Part shown: piece after piece, positions 44,119 to 53,885 of the stretch
Position numbering within the stretch: position 1 is the first letter of the stretch
How the letters are laid out: the number at the start of each line of letters is the position of its first letter
Source: Actinomycetes bacterium
Lineage (GTDB): Bacteria; Actinomycetota; Actinomycetes; Mycobacteriales; Mycobacteriaceae
DNA: 64,000 nt
Assembly (NCBI GenBank): GCA_023418505.1
Contig: JAEZZR010000005.1
Coordinates: forward strand, 1-64,000
Direction of reading: 5' to 3'
The notes under the pieces: generated by a model
What the model was told of the DNA's origin: nothing
The model's input: the letters and a program-made list of their open reading frames with translations, nothing else
Database searches by the model: none
Position numbers and translations under genes: made by a program

Positions 44119-44125
44119 GGTCACG

Positions 44126-44740
44126 ATGAGCGACAGCACGAAACCAGCCTTGCCTCAGCAGCAGTACGCTGCCGAGGATTCGCAGTACACCACAGAGTTA
44201 CTGCAGGCAGACGAGGTTGGTCGTACCGTTGCGCGCATCGCGCACCAGATTATTGAAAAAACGGCTCTTGACGCCGAAGGCGCCAACCGCGTGGTACTTT
44301 TGGGTATCCCATCCGGGGGAGTACCGCTGAGCAAGCGTTTGGCAGAAAAGATCGAGCAATTCTGTGGCGTAGCCCCTGAAACCGGAACACTAGACATCAC
44401 GTTGTTCCGCGACGACTTACGGGCTCGCCCACACCGCGCTTTACAGCCCACCACGATTCCGCAACGCGGCATCGACGGTACTATCACGATTTTGGTTGAT
44501 GACGTGCTCTTTTCTGGGCGCACCATCCGCGCAGCCTTGGATGCTATCGCCGATATTGGCCGTCCGGAGATTATCCAACTGGCTGTCCTCGTCGACCGTG
44601 GTCACCGCCAACTGCCGATTCGCGCAGATTACGTGGGCAAGAATCTACCTACAGCTCGCGACGAAATTGTTCACGTTGAAATCGCGGAAATTGATGGGCG
44701 CGATGCCGTCACGTTGATGCGACCCAATGGACAGCATTAA
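44126..44740 (+). CDS. pyrR: Pyrimidine operon regulator PyrR / uracil phosphoribosyltransferase
   Basis: The 204-residue protein binds pyr mRNA in the presence of UMP and usually has weak uracil phosphoribosyltransferase activity. The PRPP motif ILVDDVLFSGRTIRAALD lies near 128-145, and LFRDDLRARP and VDRGHRQLPIRADYVGKN are PyrR-specific. ATG 44126 follows a near-perfect AAGGAGG; a longer frame upstream runs into the regulatory hairpin and is rejected. It leads the pyr operon. Confidence 0.96.
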   Translation: MSDSTKPALPQQQYAAEDSQYTTELLQADEVGRTVARIAHQIIEKTALDAEGANRVVLLGIPSGGVPLSKRLAEKIEQFCGVAPETGTLDITLFRDDLRARPHRALQPTTIPQRGIDGTITILVDDVLFSGRTIRAALDAIADIGRPEIIQLAVLVDRGHRQLPIRADYVGKNLPTARDEIVHVEIAEIDGRDAVTLMRPNGQH

Positions 44741-44751
44741 GGAGCCGTCTG

Positions 44752-45687
44752 ATGAAAAATTTGCTCAGTATTGCTGATTTAACCCAAGACGAAATCATCG
44801 GCCTGATGGATGAGGCCGATCGCTTCAAAGAGGCTCTTGCCGGCCGGGAGGTGAAGAAACTTCCTACCTTGCGGGGACGAACCATCTTCACACTGTTCTA
44901 TGAAAACTCCACCCGCACCCGTGCTTCCTTTGAAACTGCCGGTAAATGGATGAGTGCAGATGTGATCAATATTTCTGCCTCGTCTTCTTCGGTAAAGAAA
45001 GGTGAAAGCCTCAAAGACACCGCACTGACTCTGGATGCGATTGGGGGTGACGCTATCGTCGTTCGGCATCCGTCGTCAGGCGCAGCAAAGCAAATCGCAA
45101 GCTGGGTAGCCGAATTCGGAAATGCCCCTGCGGTGATTAACGCGGGCGACGGCAAACACCAACACCCAACCCAAGCGCTACTGGATGCCGTAACTCTGAG
45201 GCAGCGTCTGGGCGAGATCGACGGCCGCAAGATCGTGATCGTCGGTGATATTCTGCACTCGCGGGTGGCGCGATCTAATGCGGATCTGTTGTCGAAGCTC
45301 GGTGCCGAGGTGGTCTTTGTCGCACCACCGACCTTGCTGCCGTACGGCGTAGAAAACTGGCCAGTACGCGTGGCACATCGTATGGAACCGGAGCTACCGG
45401 ACGCCGATGCTGTGATGATGTTGCGCGTCCAACAAGAGCGGATGAATGGCGGGTTCTTCCCCTCGCACCGCGAATATGCCACGCGCTACGGACTGTCGAA
45501 GGCACGTGAAAAGCTACTTCGCGACGATTGCATTGTGATGCACCCAGGCCCGATGCTCCGCGGTATGGAAATTAATGATGCAGTGGCAGACCTGCCGCGC
45601 AGTGCTGTGCTCCAGCAGGTTTCCAACGGCGTGCACGTGCGCATGGCAGTCCTATTCACCCTTCTCAACGCGGAGGTAAACGGATAA
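44752..45687 (+). CDS. pyrB: Aspartate carbamoyltransferase catalytic subunit
   Basis: The 311-residue enzyme joins carbamoyl phosphate and aspartate. The phosphate-binding FYENSTRTRASFE lies at about 48-60, and HPTQALLDAVTL near 138 and HPGPMLRGMEI near 264 complete the site. No regulatory PyrI is nearby. Start follows AAGGAG; its stop overlaps the pyrC ATG. Confidence 0.97.
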   Translation: MKNLLSIADLTQDEIIGLMDEADRFKEALAGREVKKLPTLRGRTIFTLFYENSTRTRASFETAGKWMSADVINISASSSSVKKGESLKDTALTLDAIGGDAIVVRHPSSGAAKQIASWVAEFGNAPAVINAGDGKHQHPTQALLDAVTLRQRLGEIDGRKIVIVGDILHSRVARSNADLLSKLGAEVVFVAPPTLLPYGVENWPVRVAHRMEPELPDADAVMMLRVQQERMNGGFFPSHREYATRYGLSKAREKLLRDDCIVMHPGPMLRGMEINDAVADLPRSAVLQQVSNGVHVRMAVLFTLLNAEVNG

Positions 45688-47150
45688 TGGCAACTCAAGA
45701 CAATTACCCGGCAACCGGCCCGATGATGATGCGCCACAATCCACCCGTGTTGCTGCAGGGTGTGCGCCCTTATGGCGAAGGCGAAGATGTCAACGTTTTG
45801 ATCGAAGATGGCGTGATTGCAGCGATCGGTGCGGACGTCACGGCTGAAGACGCCGCAGATCCCGCACAGGTAGAAACCCTGGAGTTCAACTCCGAGGTAC
45901 TGCTGCCCGGCCTCGTTGATATCCACGTGCACCTGCGTGAACCAGGCCGTGAAGATACTGAAACGCTGGAAACTGGTTCGGCAGCAGCGGCACGCGGTGG
46001 CTTTACTGCAGTATTCACCATGGCTAATACCGCGCCAGTGACCGATGACCCTGCCGTGGCTGAATCCGTTTGGCTGAAAGGCCAGGCGCTGGGCTTATGC
46101 GATATTCATCCGGTGGGCTCGATTACGAAGGGCCTGAAAGGCCAGCAGCTCACGGAATTCGGCATGATGGCTGATTCGCAGGCCAAGGTGCGCATGTTCT
46201 CTGATGATGGCAAGTGCGTGGATAACCCGCTGATCATGCGCCGCGCGTTGGAGTACGCTCGCGGCGAGGATGTGTTGCTAGCTCAACACTGTGAGGATCC
46301 ACGTTTGACTACCGACGCGGTGGCGCACGAAGGCCCGACCGCTGCGCGTTTGGGGCTGACTGGTTGGCCGCGTGTAGCGGAAGAATCGATCGTCGCCCGC
46401 GATGCGATCATGGCACGCGACTACGGCGGACGCATGCACATCTGCCACGCCTCCACCGAGGGCACGGTTGAGCTGCTGCGCTGGGCAAAGGCGCAAGATA
46501 TTCCACTGACCGCAGAGGTCACTCCACATCACCTGGTGCTCTCCGATGAGCGGTTGGAGACCTTTGACGGTGTGAATCGCGTGAATCCTCCGTTGCGAGA
46601 ACAACGCGATATGGCAGCACTGCGTCAAGCGCTTATCGACGGAACTATCGACTGCGTGGCCACCGATCATGCTCCGCATGGTTCCGAAGAAAAGTGCTGT
46701 GAATTCGACCATGCGAAACCGGGCATGTTGGGGCTGGAAACCTCGCTGGCGTTGATCGCCCAGCAGTTCGTGCTGGATGGTCCGTGTGATTGGCGTTGGT
46801 TGGCCAAGGTGATGAGTGAACGCCCAGCTGAGATTGTGAAACTGCCTGGCCATGGACGACCTATTGCAGTCGGTGAGCCGGCAAACCTTACCGTGGTAAA
46901 TCCAAATCAATCTTGGACGGTGGCCGGCGAGAAGCTTGCTTCGAAGTCGAAGAACACCCCATACGAGAACATGACCATGCCAGTAACTGTTAGCGCTACA
47001 TTGCTGCGCGGGCGAGTAACCGCTCATGACGGTGAAGTTCCCGGTGTAGAGCTCGCGCGGACGGCAGCTGGAGTTGCAGTTGGATCTACAGCTGCGGCGC
47101 AGGAAACCGCTGATCCGAAAGATTTTTCCGAAGCAAAGAAAGGCCTCTAA
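45687..47150 (+). CDS. pyrC: Dihydroorotase
   Basis: A 487-residue type I dihydroorotase. Zinc ligands are in DIHVHLREPGREDTET (about 76-91), QHCEDPRL and HICHASTEGTVEL, and the catalytic Asp in ATDHAPHGSEEK. The C-terminal 30 residues are an Ala/Thr-rich tail beyond the family core. TAATG overlap with pyrB. Confidence 0.97.
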   Translation: MATQDNYPATGPMMMRHNPPVLLQGVRPYGEGEDVNVLIEDGVIAAIGADVTAEDAADPAQVETLEFNSEVLLPGLVDIHVHLREPGREDTETLETGSAAAARGGFTAVFTMANTAPVTDDPAVAESVWLKGQALGLCDIHPVGSITKGLKGQQLTEFGMMADSQAKVRMFSDDGKCVDNPLIMRRALEYARGEDVLLAQHCEDPRLTTDAVAHEGPTAARLGLTGWPRVAEESIVARDAIMARDYGGRMHICHASTEGTVELLRWAKAQDIPLTAEVTPHHLVLSDERLETFDGVNRVNPPLREQRDMAALRQALIDGTIDCVATDHAPHGSEEKCCEFDHAKPGMLGLETSLALIAQQFVLDGPCDWRWLAKVMSERPAEIVKLPGHGRPIAVGEPANLTVVNPNQSWTVAGEKLASKSKNTPYENMTMPVTVSATLLRGRVTAHDGEVPGVELARTAAGVAVGSTAAAQETADPKDFSEAKKGL

Positions 47151-47152
47151 TA

Positions 47153-48379
47153 GTGTCGCAAACTCCTCAAGGTTCACACGGCCGCAGTGGCGCCCGCTCG
47201 AATATTCCAGCGGTATTAGTGCTAGCTGATGGCAAAGTTTTCCATGGTCGAGCTTTTGGCACGGTAGGCCAAACTCTTGGCGAAGCAGTGTTTACCACTG
47301 CAATGACCGGCTACCAGGAAACCCTGACGGACCCGAGTTTCCACCGCCAGCTGGTAGTAGCCACCGCACCGCAGGTAGGCAATACCGGGTGGAATGATGA
47401 AGATTCCGAGTCGCACGGCGATAAGATTTGGGCTGCCGGATACATTATCCGCGATTTGGCTCGAGTTTCTTCGAACTGGCGTGCCAGCCGCACGTTGGAA
47501 GAAGAGATGATTGCCCAGAACATCGTGGGTATTCGCCAGATTGATACCCGGGCTTTGGTGCGCCACTTGCGCAATCATGGCTCGATTGCCGCTGGTATTT
47601 TCTCGGGCGAAGCTGCGATGCAGCCAGAATCTGAACTACTTGAGTTGGTGCAAAACCAGCCTGCAATGGCCGGTTCTGATCTTGCACACGAGGTCAGCGC
47701 CCAGGAAGCCTACGTAGTAGAACCTGTGGGCGAGCAGCGTGCCACTGTGGTTGCTTACGACCTGGGTATCAAGCAGAACACCCCACGCGAATTGTCGCTA
47801 CGCGGTGCTCGTGTGGTGATGGTGCCAGCAGGTACCCCATACCAGGAAGTAAAAGAAAAGTACCAGCCCGACGGTATTTTCCTTTCCAACGGCCCGGGAG
47901 ACCCAGCCACCGCTGATGCAATGGTGAACATTACGAAAGAGGTGCTGGATGACAATATGCCGTTGTTCGGCATCTGCTTTGGTAACCAGATTCTTGGCCG
48001 CGCCTTTGGTCTAAAGACCTACAAACTGCGCTTTGGCCACCGCGGTACCAACGTGCCGGTGTTGGACCATACGGATAATCGGATCTACATCACTGCCCAG
48101 AATCATGGCTTTGCGCTGGAAGGCACGGCAAACGAAACCTTCGAAACCCCTTGGGGTACCGCCCGCGTGACACATACGTGCTTAAACGACAACGTAGTAG
48201 AAGGCGTGGCATTAGAAAGCGGACGAGCATTTTCGGTGCAGTATCACCCAGAATCTGCTGCAGGTCCAAACGACGCCAAGAATCTTTTCGACCAGTTCTT
48301 GAACCTGATTGAAAAGTCTAAGAACCACGAAGCTGCACCGGATTCGGCTGCAGTATCGGCTGCGGAATCAGCACAGTAG
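47153..48379 (+). CDS. carA: Carbamoyl-phosphate synthase small (glutaminase) subunit
   Basis: The 408-residue protein hydrolyses glutamine for CarB. The N-terminal domain contains LGEAVFTTAMTGYQETLTDPS, and the class I glutaminase nucleophile is Cys in LFGICFGNQILGRAFG (about 275) with His-Glu in VQYHPESAAGP. GTG 47153 lies three bases after pyrC. Confidence 0.97.
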   Translation: MSQTPQGSHGRSGARSNIPAVLVLADGKVFHGRAFGTVGQTLGEAVFTTAMTGYQETLTDPSFHRQLVVATAPQVGNTGWNDEDSESHGDKIWAAGYIIRDLARVSSNWRASRTLEEEMIAQNIVGIRQIDTRALVRHLRNHGSIAAGIFSGEAAMQPESELLELVQNQPAMAGSDLAHEVSAQEAYVVEPVGEQRATVVAYDLGIKQNTPRELSLRGARVVMVPAGTPYQEVKEKYQPDGIFLSNGPGDPATADAMVNITKEVLDDNMPLFGICFGNQILGRAFGLKTYKLRFGHRGTNVPVLDHTDNRIYITAQNHGFALEGTANETFETPWGTARVTHTCLNDNVVEGVALESGRAFSVQYHPESAAGPNDAKNLFDQFLNLIEKSKNHEAAPDSAAVSAAESAQ

Positions 48380-48408
48380 GAACAATAGGGAAGGACTAAG
48401 AGCACTCC

Positions 48409-51400
48409 ATGCCACGTCGTAAAGATATTAACCACGTATTGGTTATTGGTTCCGGTCCTATTGTGATCGGCCAAGCGTGTGAATTCGACTACTCCGGTAC
48501 TCAGGCCTGCCGAGTATTAAAAGAAGAAGGCTTGCGGGTAACGCTGGTTAACTCCAACCCAGCAACTATCATGACGGATCCTGAATTCGCCGATGCCACC
48601 TACATCGAGCCGATTCAGTCCAGCTACATCGAAAAGATCTTCGAAAAGGAAAAGGCCGAAGGCCATCCAATCGATGCGGTACTGGCAACCTTGGGTGGCC
48701 AGACGGCATTGAATGCTGCCATCGCATTGGATCGCGAAGGTATCTTGCAGAAGTACAATGTAGAACTCATTGGCGCAGATATTCCAGCCATTCAGCGTGG
48801 TGAAGACCGCCAGATGTTCAAAGACATCGTGGAAAAAATTGGTGGCGAATCCGCCCGTTCGCGGGTCTGCCACAACATGGACGAGGTTTACGACACCGTT
48901 AAGGAACTCGGTCTGCCCGTCGTCGTCCGCCCCTCCTTTACCATGGGTGGTCTCGGATCGGGGCTGGCCTTCGACTACGAAGACCTGGAACGTATCGCTG
49001 GCGGCGGTCTGGCAGCCTCGCCGGAAGCAAACGTGCTGATCGAGGAATCGATTCTGGGCTGGAAAGAATACGAGCTCGAGCTGATGCGCGATGGCGATGA
49101 CAACGTCGTGGTGATCTGTTCGATTGAAAACGTCGATGCCCTCGGTGTGCACACCGGGGACTCGGTGACCGTGGCACCAGCCATGACCTTGACCGACCGC
49201 GAGTACCAGAAGATGCGCGATCAGGGTATTGCGATTATTCGCGAGGTTGGAGTTGCTACCGGCGGTTGTAACATCCAGTTCGCAGTCAATCCGAACGATG
49301 GTCGCCTGATCACCATCGAGATGAACCCTCGTGTGTCGCGTTCCTCGGCGTTGGCGTCGAAGGCGACCGGCTTTCCAATTGCGAAGATCGCTTCCAAGTT
49401 GGCGATTGGCTACACCTTAGATGAGATCACCAACGACATCACAGGTACCACTCCGGCGGCGTTCGAGCCGGTAGAAGACTACGTGATTGTCAAGGCGCCG
49501 CGCTTTGCCTTCGAGAAGTTCCCAGGCGCGGATGACACGCTGACGACCACGATGAAGTCCGTCGGCGAAGCGATGGCGATTGGCCGTAACTACATCGGCG
49601 CATTAAATAAGGTGATGCGTTCGCTAGAGACGAAACCAAGTGGTTTTTGGACTCAGCCAGATTCTTATTTCGCAGGCGAGCGTGCCGACGACGTCAGCGC
49701 AGTCCTTGCTGATTTAAAGCGCCCTACCGAGGGACGCATTTACGACGTGGAGCTCGCACAGCGCTTGGGTGCATCTGTCGAAGAAATTCATGAAGCATCT
49801 GGCTTGGATCCATGGTTCATTGCGGAAATGGAAAACCTCCAAGAGCTGCGTGAAGCTTTGTTGGAAGCTCCTGTGGTGGATGAATCGCTGCTGCGCGAAG
49901 CTAAATACTGGGGTCTGTCTGATGCGCAGATCGCTGCTTTGCGCCCAGAATTGGCCGGTGAAGAAGGTGTGCGTCAACTGCGCTGGCGTCTAAATATCCA
50001 CCCAGTATTTAAGACGGTGGATACCTGTGCCGCTGAGTTCGAAGCGCAGACTCCGTACCACTACTCGGCCTATGAGCTAGACCCGGCAGCGGAAAGCGAA
50101 GTGGCAGCTCAGACGGAAAAGGACAAGGTCATCATCCTTGGTTCCGGGCCAAACCGCATTGGCCAGGGTATCGAATTCGATTACTCCTGTGTGCACGCAG
50201 CCCTTGAGCTGTCCCGCGTTGGCTTTGAAACGGTGATGGTGAACTGTAACCCAGAGACAGTTTCCACCGACTACGACACGGCTGATCGCCTGTACTTCGA
50301 GCCACTGACCTTTGAAGACGTCATGGAGGTCTACTACGCGGAATCGCAGTCCGGCAACGTTGCTGGAGTGATTGTGCAGCTCGGTGGTCAGACTCCGTTG
50401 GGCTTGGCTCAGCGCCTGTCTGATGCTGGAGTGCCAGTAGTAGGTACTACTCCTGAGGCCATTGACTTGGCTGAAGATCGCGGCGAATTCGGTAAGGTCC
50501 TCGGCCGAGCCAATCTGCCAGCGCCTGCGTTTGGTACTGCCACCAGCTTCGAAGAAGCGCGTCAGGTTGCTGCTGATATCGGTTACCCAGTGCTCGTTCG
50601 TCCGTCGTATGTGTTGGGTGGCCGTGGCATGGAAATCGTCTACGACGAGCAGACGCTCGAAGACTACATCGCCCGCGCCACGGAATTATCCACCGAACAT
50701 CCGGTTCTGGTTGACCGGTTCTTGGATAACGCCATCGAAATTGACGTCGATGCACTCTGTGACGGTGAAGAAGTTTACCTGGGCGGCGTGATGGAGCACA
50801 TCGAGGAAGCAGGTATTCACTCTGGCGACTCGGCATGTGCGTTGCCACCAATGACGCTGGGTGAAAACGTCATCGATAAAGTGCGCCAGTCTACCGTGGC
50901 TTTGGCTCACGGCATCGGAGTTAAGGGCTTGATGAACGTTCAGTACGCGCTGAAGGACGACACCCTCTACGTCATCGAGGCCAACCCACGTGCTTCGCGC
51001 ACTGTGCCGTTTGTCTCTAAGGCAACCTCGGTGCCACTGGCCAAGGCTGCTGCTCGCGTGATGTTGGACGCTTCCTTGGAAGAGCTGCGCAGCGAAGGCA
51101 TGATCCCACGTGATATCGACGGTGGTTCGTTGCCTGAATCGGCACCAATTGCAGTGAAAGAGGCTGTGATGCCGTTCAACCGCTTCCGCGCTCCTGATGG
51201 GCATGCGTTGGATTCGTTGCTCAGCCCGGAGATGAAGTCCACCGGCGAAGTGATGGGCTTGGCAGAAAACTTCGGTATCGCATTCGCGAAGTCTCAGGCG
51301 GCAGCCTTCGGTGATCTGCCAACCGGCGGCACCCTATTCGTTTCTCTGGCAAACCGCGACAAGCGGACCTTGGTCTTCCCAATCCAGCAGTTAGCTGCGA

Positions 51401-51774
51401 TGGGATTCAAGGTGTTGGCCACTCACGGCACCGCTGGCATGTTGCGCCGCAATGGTATTGCTTGCGACGTAGTAAACAAGCAGACCACCCAAGGCACTGA
51501 GGTAGAGGGCGAACCAGCGATCGTGGATGTGATCAAGAGCGGTGGTGTGGACTTGATTATCAATACACCATCGGGCTCTGCCGGTGCTCGTTCCGATGGG
51601 TACGAAATTCGCGCGGCAGCAGTTCAGATGGGCATCCCATGTGTCACCACCGTGCAGGGGGCAGTCGCAGCAGTACAGGGCATTAGCGCCATTTCTAATA
51701 ACGAGATGTCTGTGCGCGCTTTGCAGCAATTGCACCCGGAAAAGGATGCTCAGCAGGAAAGTGCAGCACAGTGA
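48409..51774 (+). CDS. carB: Carbamoyl-phosphate synthase large subunit
   Basis: The 1121-residue enzyme has two homologous ATP-grasp halves (about 1-550 and 560-940), each starting with a GSGPIVIGQ or GSGPNRIGQ nucleotide loop, and a C-terminal MGS-like allosteric domain (about 950-1100). It makes carbamoyl phosphate for both pyrimidine and arginine synthesis. The stop overlaps the pyrF GTG. Confidence 0.98.
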   Translation: MPRRKDINHVLVIGSGPIVIGQACEFDYSGTQACRVLKEEGLRVTLVNSNPATIMTDPEFADATYIEPIQSSYIEKIFEKEKAEGHPIDAVLATLGGQTALNAAIALDREGILQKYNVELIGADIPAIQRGEDRQMFKDIVEKIGGESARSRVCHNMDEVYDTVKELGLPVVVRPSFTMGGLGSGLAFDYEDLERIAGGGLAASPEANVLIEESILGWKEYELELMRDGDDNVVVICSIENVDALGVHTGDSVTVAPAMTLTDREYQKMRDQGIAIIREVGVATGGCNIQFAVNPNDGRLITIEMNPRVSRSSALASKATGFPIAKIASKLAIGYTLDEITNDITGTTPAAFEPVEDYVIVKAPRFAFEKFPGADDTLTTTMKSVGEAMAIGRNYIGALNKVMRSLETKPSGFWTQPDSYFAGERADDVSAVLADLKRPTEGRIYDVELAQRLGASVEEIHEASGLDPWFIAEMENLQELREALLEAPVVDESLLREAKYWGLSDAQIAALRPELAGEEGVRQLRWRLNIHPVFKTVDTCAAEFEAQTPYHYSAYELDPAAESEVAAQTEKDKVIILGSGPNRIGQGIEFDYSCVHAALELSRVGFETVMVNCNPETVSTDYDTADRLYFEPLTFEDVMEVYYAESQSGNVAGVIVQLGGQTPLGLAQRLSDAGVPVVGTTPEAIDLAEDRGEFGKVLGRANLPAPAFGTATSFEEARQVAADIGYPVLVRPSYVLGGRGMEIVYDEQTLEDYIARATELSTEHPVLVDRFLDNAIEIDVDALCDGEEVYLGGVMEHIEEAGIHSGDSACALPPMTLGENVIDKVRQSTVALAHGIGVKGLMNVQYALKDDTLYVIEANPRASRTVPFVSKATSVPLAKAAARVMLDASLEELRSEGMIPRDIDGGSLPESAPIAVKEAVMPFNRFRAPDGHALDSLLSPEMKSTGEVMGLAENFGIAFAKSQAAAFGDLPTGGTLFVSLANRDKRTLVFPIQQLAAMGFKVLATHGTAGMLRRNGIACDVVNKQTTQGTEVEGEPAIVDVIKSGGVDLIINTPSGSAGARSDGYEIRAAAVQMGIPCVTTVQGAVAAVQGISAISNNEMSVRALQQLHPEKDAQQESAAQ

Positions 51775-52757
51775 CCGCTGTCGATCAGCCAGCAGCACAA
51801 CCTGCTGTATCTCGCCCTAGCTTCGGCCAGCGTTTGACCGCGACGGTCGCTGCTCGTGGTCGCTTGTGCGTTGGTATTGATCCGCACCCGCATCTTCTGG
51901 CGCAGTGGGGCTTGCCGGCAGACGCCACCGGGCTGCAGCAATTCAGCGACATCTGTGTGGAAGCTTTCGGCGATACTGTCGCCTTGGTTAAGCCGCAGGT
52001 TGCGTTCTACGAAGCGTATGGCTCTGCTGGATACGCCGTGTTAGAGCAGACCTTGAACGCGCTTCACGACGCCGATGCCCTGACTCTTGCTGATGCCAAA
52101 CGCGGAGATATTGGCTCGACCATGGCGGCATATGCCACTGCCTGGTTGGCCGATGAGTCTCCACTAGCAGTGGATGCAGTGACCGTATCGCCGTATTTGG
52201 GCTTTGGTGCACTGCAACCAGCTGTGGATCTGGCTTTGGCTCAGGGCAGAGGATTATTCGTCCTTGCAGCTACGTCTAACCCAGAAGGTCCGTCGGTGCA
52301 GCTAGCCCGAACTGGGCAGCCTGGTGGTGATGGTGAAGCTGGCACTGCGCAAGCACGCGCAGTTGCCCCAGCTACGGTTGCCCAATCCATTGTTGACCAT
52401 GCCGCTGCAATTAATACTTGCGCACACATCAGTACTGTCGCTGGCGATGAAGTACCTGAGGCGAACTCACATCAGGTATCTACTCAGAGTGATTCATCTC
52501 ATACTTTGGGATCGATTGGTGTGGTGGTCGGTGCGACTGTTTCCAATCCGCCAAACCTATCTCAGCTCAATGGGCCGGTGTTATTGCCGGGTGTTGGTGC
52601 CCAAGGTGGGACCGCTGAAGATGTGGCGCGATTGGTTCCGCCAACTGCTGGTTTAGCTATTGCGAATGTATCCAGGTCAATCCTGCAACATGGTCCGGAC
52701 GTCGCAGCGCTGCGTCAAGCCGTCGCTGAGCACCAAGCGCTCTTCCCGCTAGATTAA
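51771..52757 (+). CDS. pyrF: Orotidine 5'-phosphate decarboxylase, type 2
   Basis: PyrF makes UMP. The catalytic LADAKRGDIGSTM (about 104-116) identifies the long type 2 family found in actinobacteria and myxobacteria, and LLPGVGAQGGT binds phosphate near the end. At 328 residues it is longer than most relatives because of a Ser/His/Gln-rich insertion at about 222-245 before the IGVVVGATVSNP strand. GTGA overlap with carB couples translation. Confidence 0.95.
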   Translation: MTAVDQPAAQPAVSRPSFGQRLTATVAARGRLCVGIDPHPHLLAQWGLPADATGLQQFSDICVEAFGDTVALVKPQVAFYEAYGSAGYAVLEQTLNALHDADALTLADAKRGDIGSTMAAYATAWLADESPLAVDAVTVSPYLGFGALQPAVDLALAQGRGLFVLAATSNPEGPSVQLARTGQPGGDGEAGTAQARAVAPATVAQSIVDHAAAINTCAHISTVAGDEVPEANSHQVSTQSDSSHTLGSIGVVVGATVSNPPNLSQLNGPVLLPGVGAQGGTAEDVARLVPPTAGLAIANVSRSILQHGPDVAALRQAVAEHQALFPLD

Positions 52758-52955
52758 ACCTGCTTTAACCTTTTGTTTTGCCCCATCCAATGCGATAAAG
52801 GTTACATACCGGGCAAATCTGGCACGCCTTAGCGCCGAGTTGTTCGGTATTCGCTTGATCGCGGTGCTACAATCGCCAAAGTTGATTGAAAAGGCCAGGT
52901 AATCGGCCTGTTCAACAAAAAGAAAATCGAAATCTAAGAAAGTATCGGAGGAACC
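52758..52955 (+). promoter_or_regulatory. Promoter and leader of mihF with stem-loop
   Basis: This 198-base gap contains an extended -10 element TGC-TACAAT (hexamer 52868-52873) as the likely mihF promoter. Downstream, a stem-loop at 52886-52915 pairs TTGAA with TTCAA and AGGCC with GGCCT around an 8-base loop, in the untranslated leader. Near the pyrF end, TAACCTTT (52766-52773) can pair with AAAGGTTA (52797-52804) across a long loop without a T-run. Confidence 0.5.
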
Positions 52956-53282
52956 GTGGCCCTTCCGCAGTTGTCCCCAGAGCAGCGTGCAGCAGCCCTA
53001 GAAAAGGCCGCTCAGGCTCGTAAGGTTCGTGCAGAGCTAAAGGATCAGCTCAAGCGCGGTGCAATCGACCTGCCAGAAGTTCTGAAGCGCGCTGATGAAG
53101 ACGAGATCATTGGCAAGATGAAGGTCTCTGCTTTGCTTGAGGCTATGCCAAAGGTGGGCAAGGTCAAGGCTCAGGACATCATGGCTAGCCTGGAGATTGC
53201 TCAGACTCGTCGTCTGCGTGGCCTGGGTGACCGCCAGCGTCGTGCACTGCTGGAGCGCTTCGACTACGAGGTAGAGGACTAA
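52956..53282 (+). CDS. mihF: Actinobacterial integration host factor
   Basis: A 108-residue nucleoid protein that bends DNA and is required for Lsr2-independent chromosome organisation and phage integration in mycobacteria. The N-terminal LSPEQRAAALEKAAQARKVRAEL helix is split around residues 5-27, and the helix-two-turn-helix DNA-binding part contains LEAMPKVGKVKAQDIM. GTG 52956 follows CGGAGG. gmk follows after five bases. Confidence 0.96.
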   Translation: MALPQLSPEQRAAALEKAAQARKVRAELKDQLKRGAIDLPEVLKRADEDEIIGKMKVSALLEAMPKVGKVKAQDIMASLEIAQTRRLRGLGDRQRRALLERFDYEVED

Positions 53283-53287
53283 TTTCG

Positions 53288-53863
53288 ATGTCCGGGATCA
53301 GCACCCCACATCTGGTAGTACTTGCCGGCCCTGCCGGTGTTGGCAAGTCCACTGTGGTGCGCCGTTTGAAAGACGAGGTTCCGGATCTCTACTTCAGTGT
53401 TTCGATGACCACCCGGCAACCTCGCCCCGGCGAAGTTGAGGGGCACGACTACTTCTTCGTGACCCCGGAGCAATTCCAGCAGCGTATCGACGCTGGTGAA
53501 ATGCTGGAGTGGGCTGAGATACACGGTGGGCTACAGCGATCGGGTACTCCGCGTAAGCCGGTAGAGCAGGCACTTGAAGCTGGCCGTCCGGTGTTAGTGG
53601 AAGTCGATTTGGCTGGTGCCCGTGCTATTCGCCAAGCCTCCATTTCTGCCACGTTGGTATTCTTAGCACCCCCAAGCTGGGATGTATTGGTCGAGCGGCT
53701 TACCGGCCGTGGAACCGAGACGGAAGAACAGATCGCGCGGCGGTTGCAAACAGCTCGCACCGAGATGGATGCCCGCGGTGAATTCGACCAAGTGGTAGTT
53801 AACGACAATGTAGATGATGCAGTGGCTGCGTTAGTCGCAGCTCTGACCGGCGAAGATAAATAG
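53288..53863 (+). CDS. gmk: Guanylate kinase
   Basis: GMK phosphorylates GMP to GDP. The 191 residues show the P-loop GPAGVGKST near residue 13, the GMP-binding SVSMTTRQPRPGEVEGHDY (about 38-56) and LLEVDL-like ARQASISATLVFLAPPS. mihF-gmk-rpoZ-coaBC-metK is a conserved actinobacterial order. Confidence 0.97.
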   Translation: MSGISTPHLVVLAGPAGVGKSTVVRRLKDEVPDLYFSVSMTTRQPRPGEVEGHDYFFVTPEQFQQRIDAGEMLEWAEIHGGLQRSGTPRKPVEQALEAGRPVLVEVDLAGARAIRQASISATLVFLAPPSWDVLVERLTGRGTETEEQIARRLQTARTEMDARGEFDQVVVNDNVDDAVAALVAALTGEDK

Positions 53864-53885
53864 TTAGAGTTAGAGGAATTTTTCT

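Noticed and set aside
44066..44125. Upstream start for pyrR
   Set aside because: The codons overlap the regulatory hairpin and lack a ribosome binding site, while ATG 44126 has a near-ideal one.
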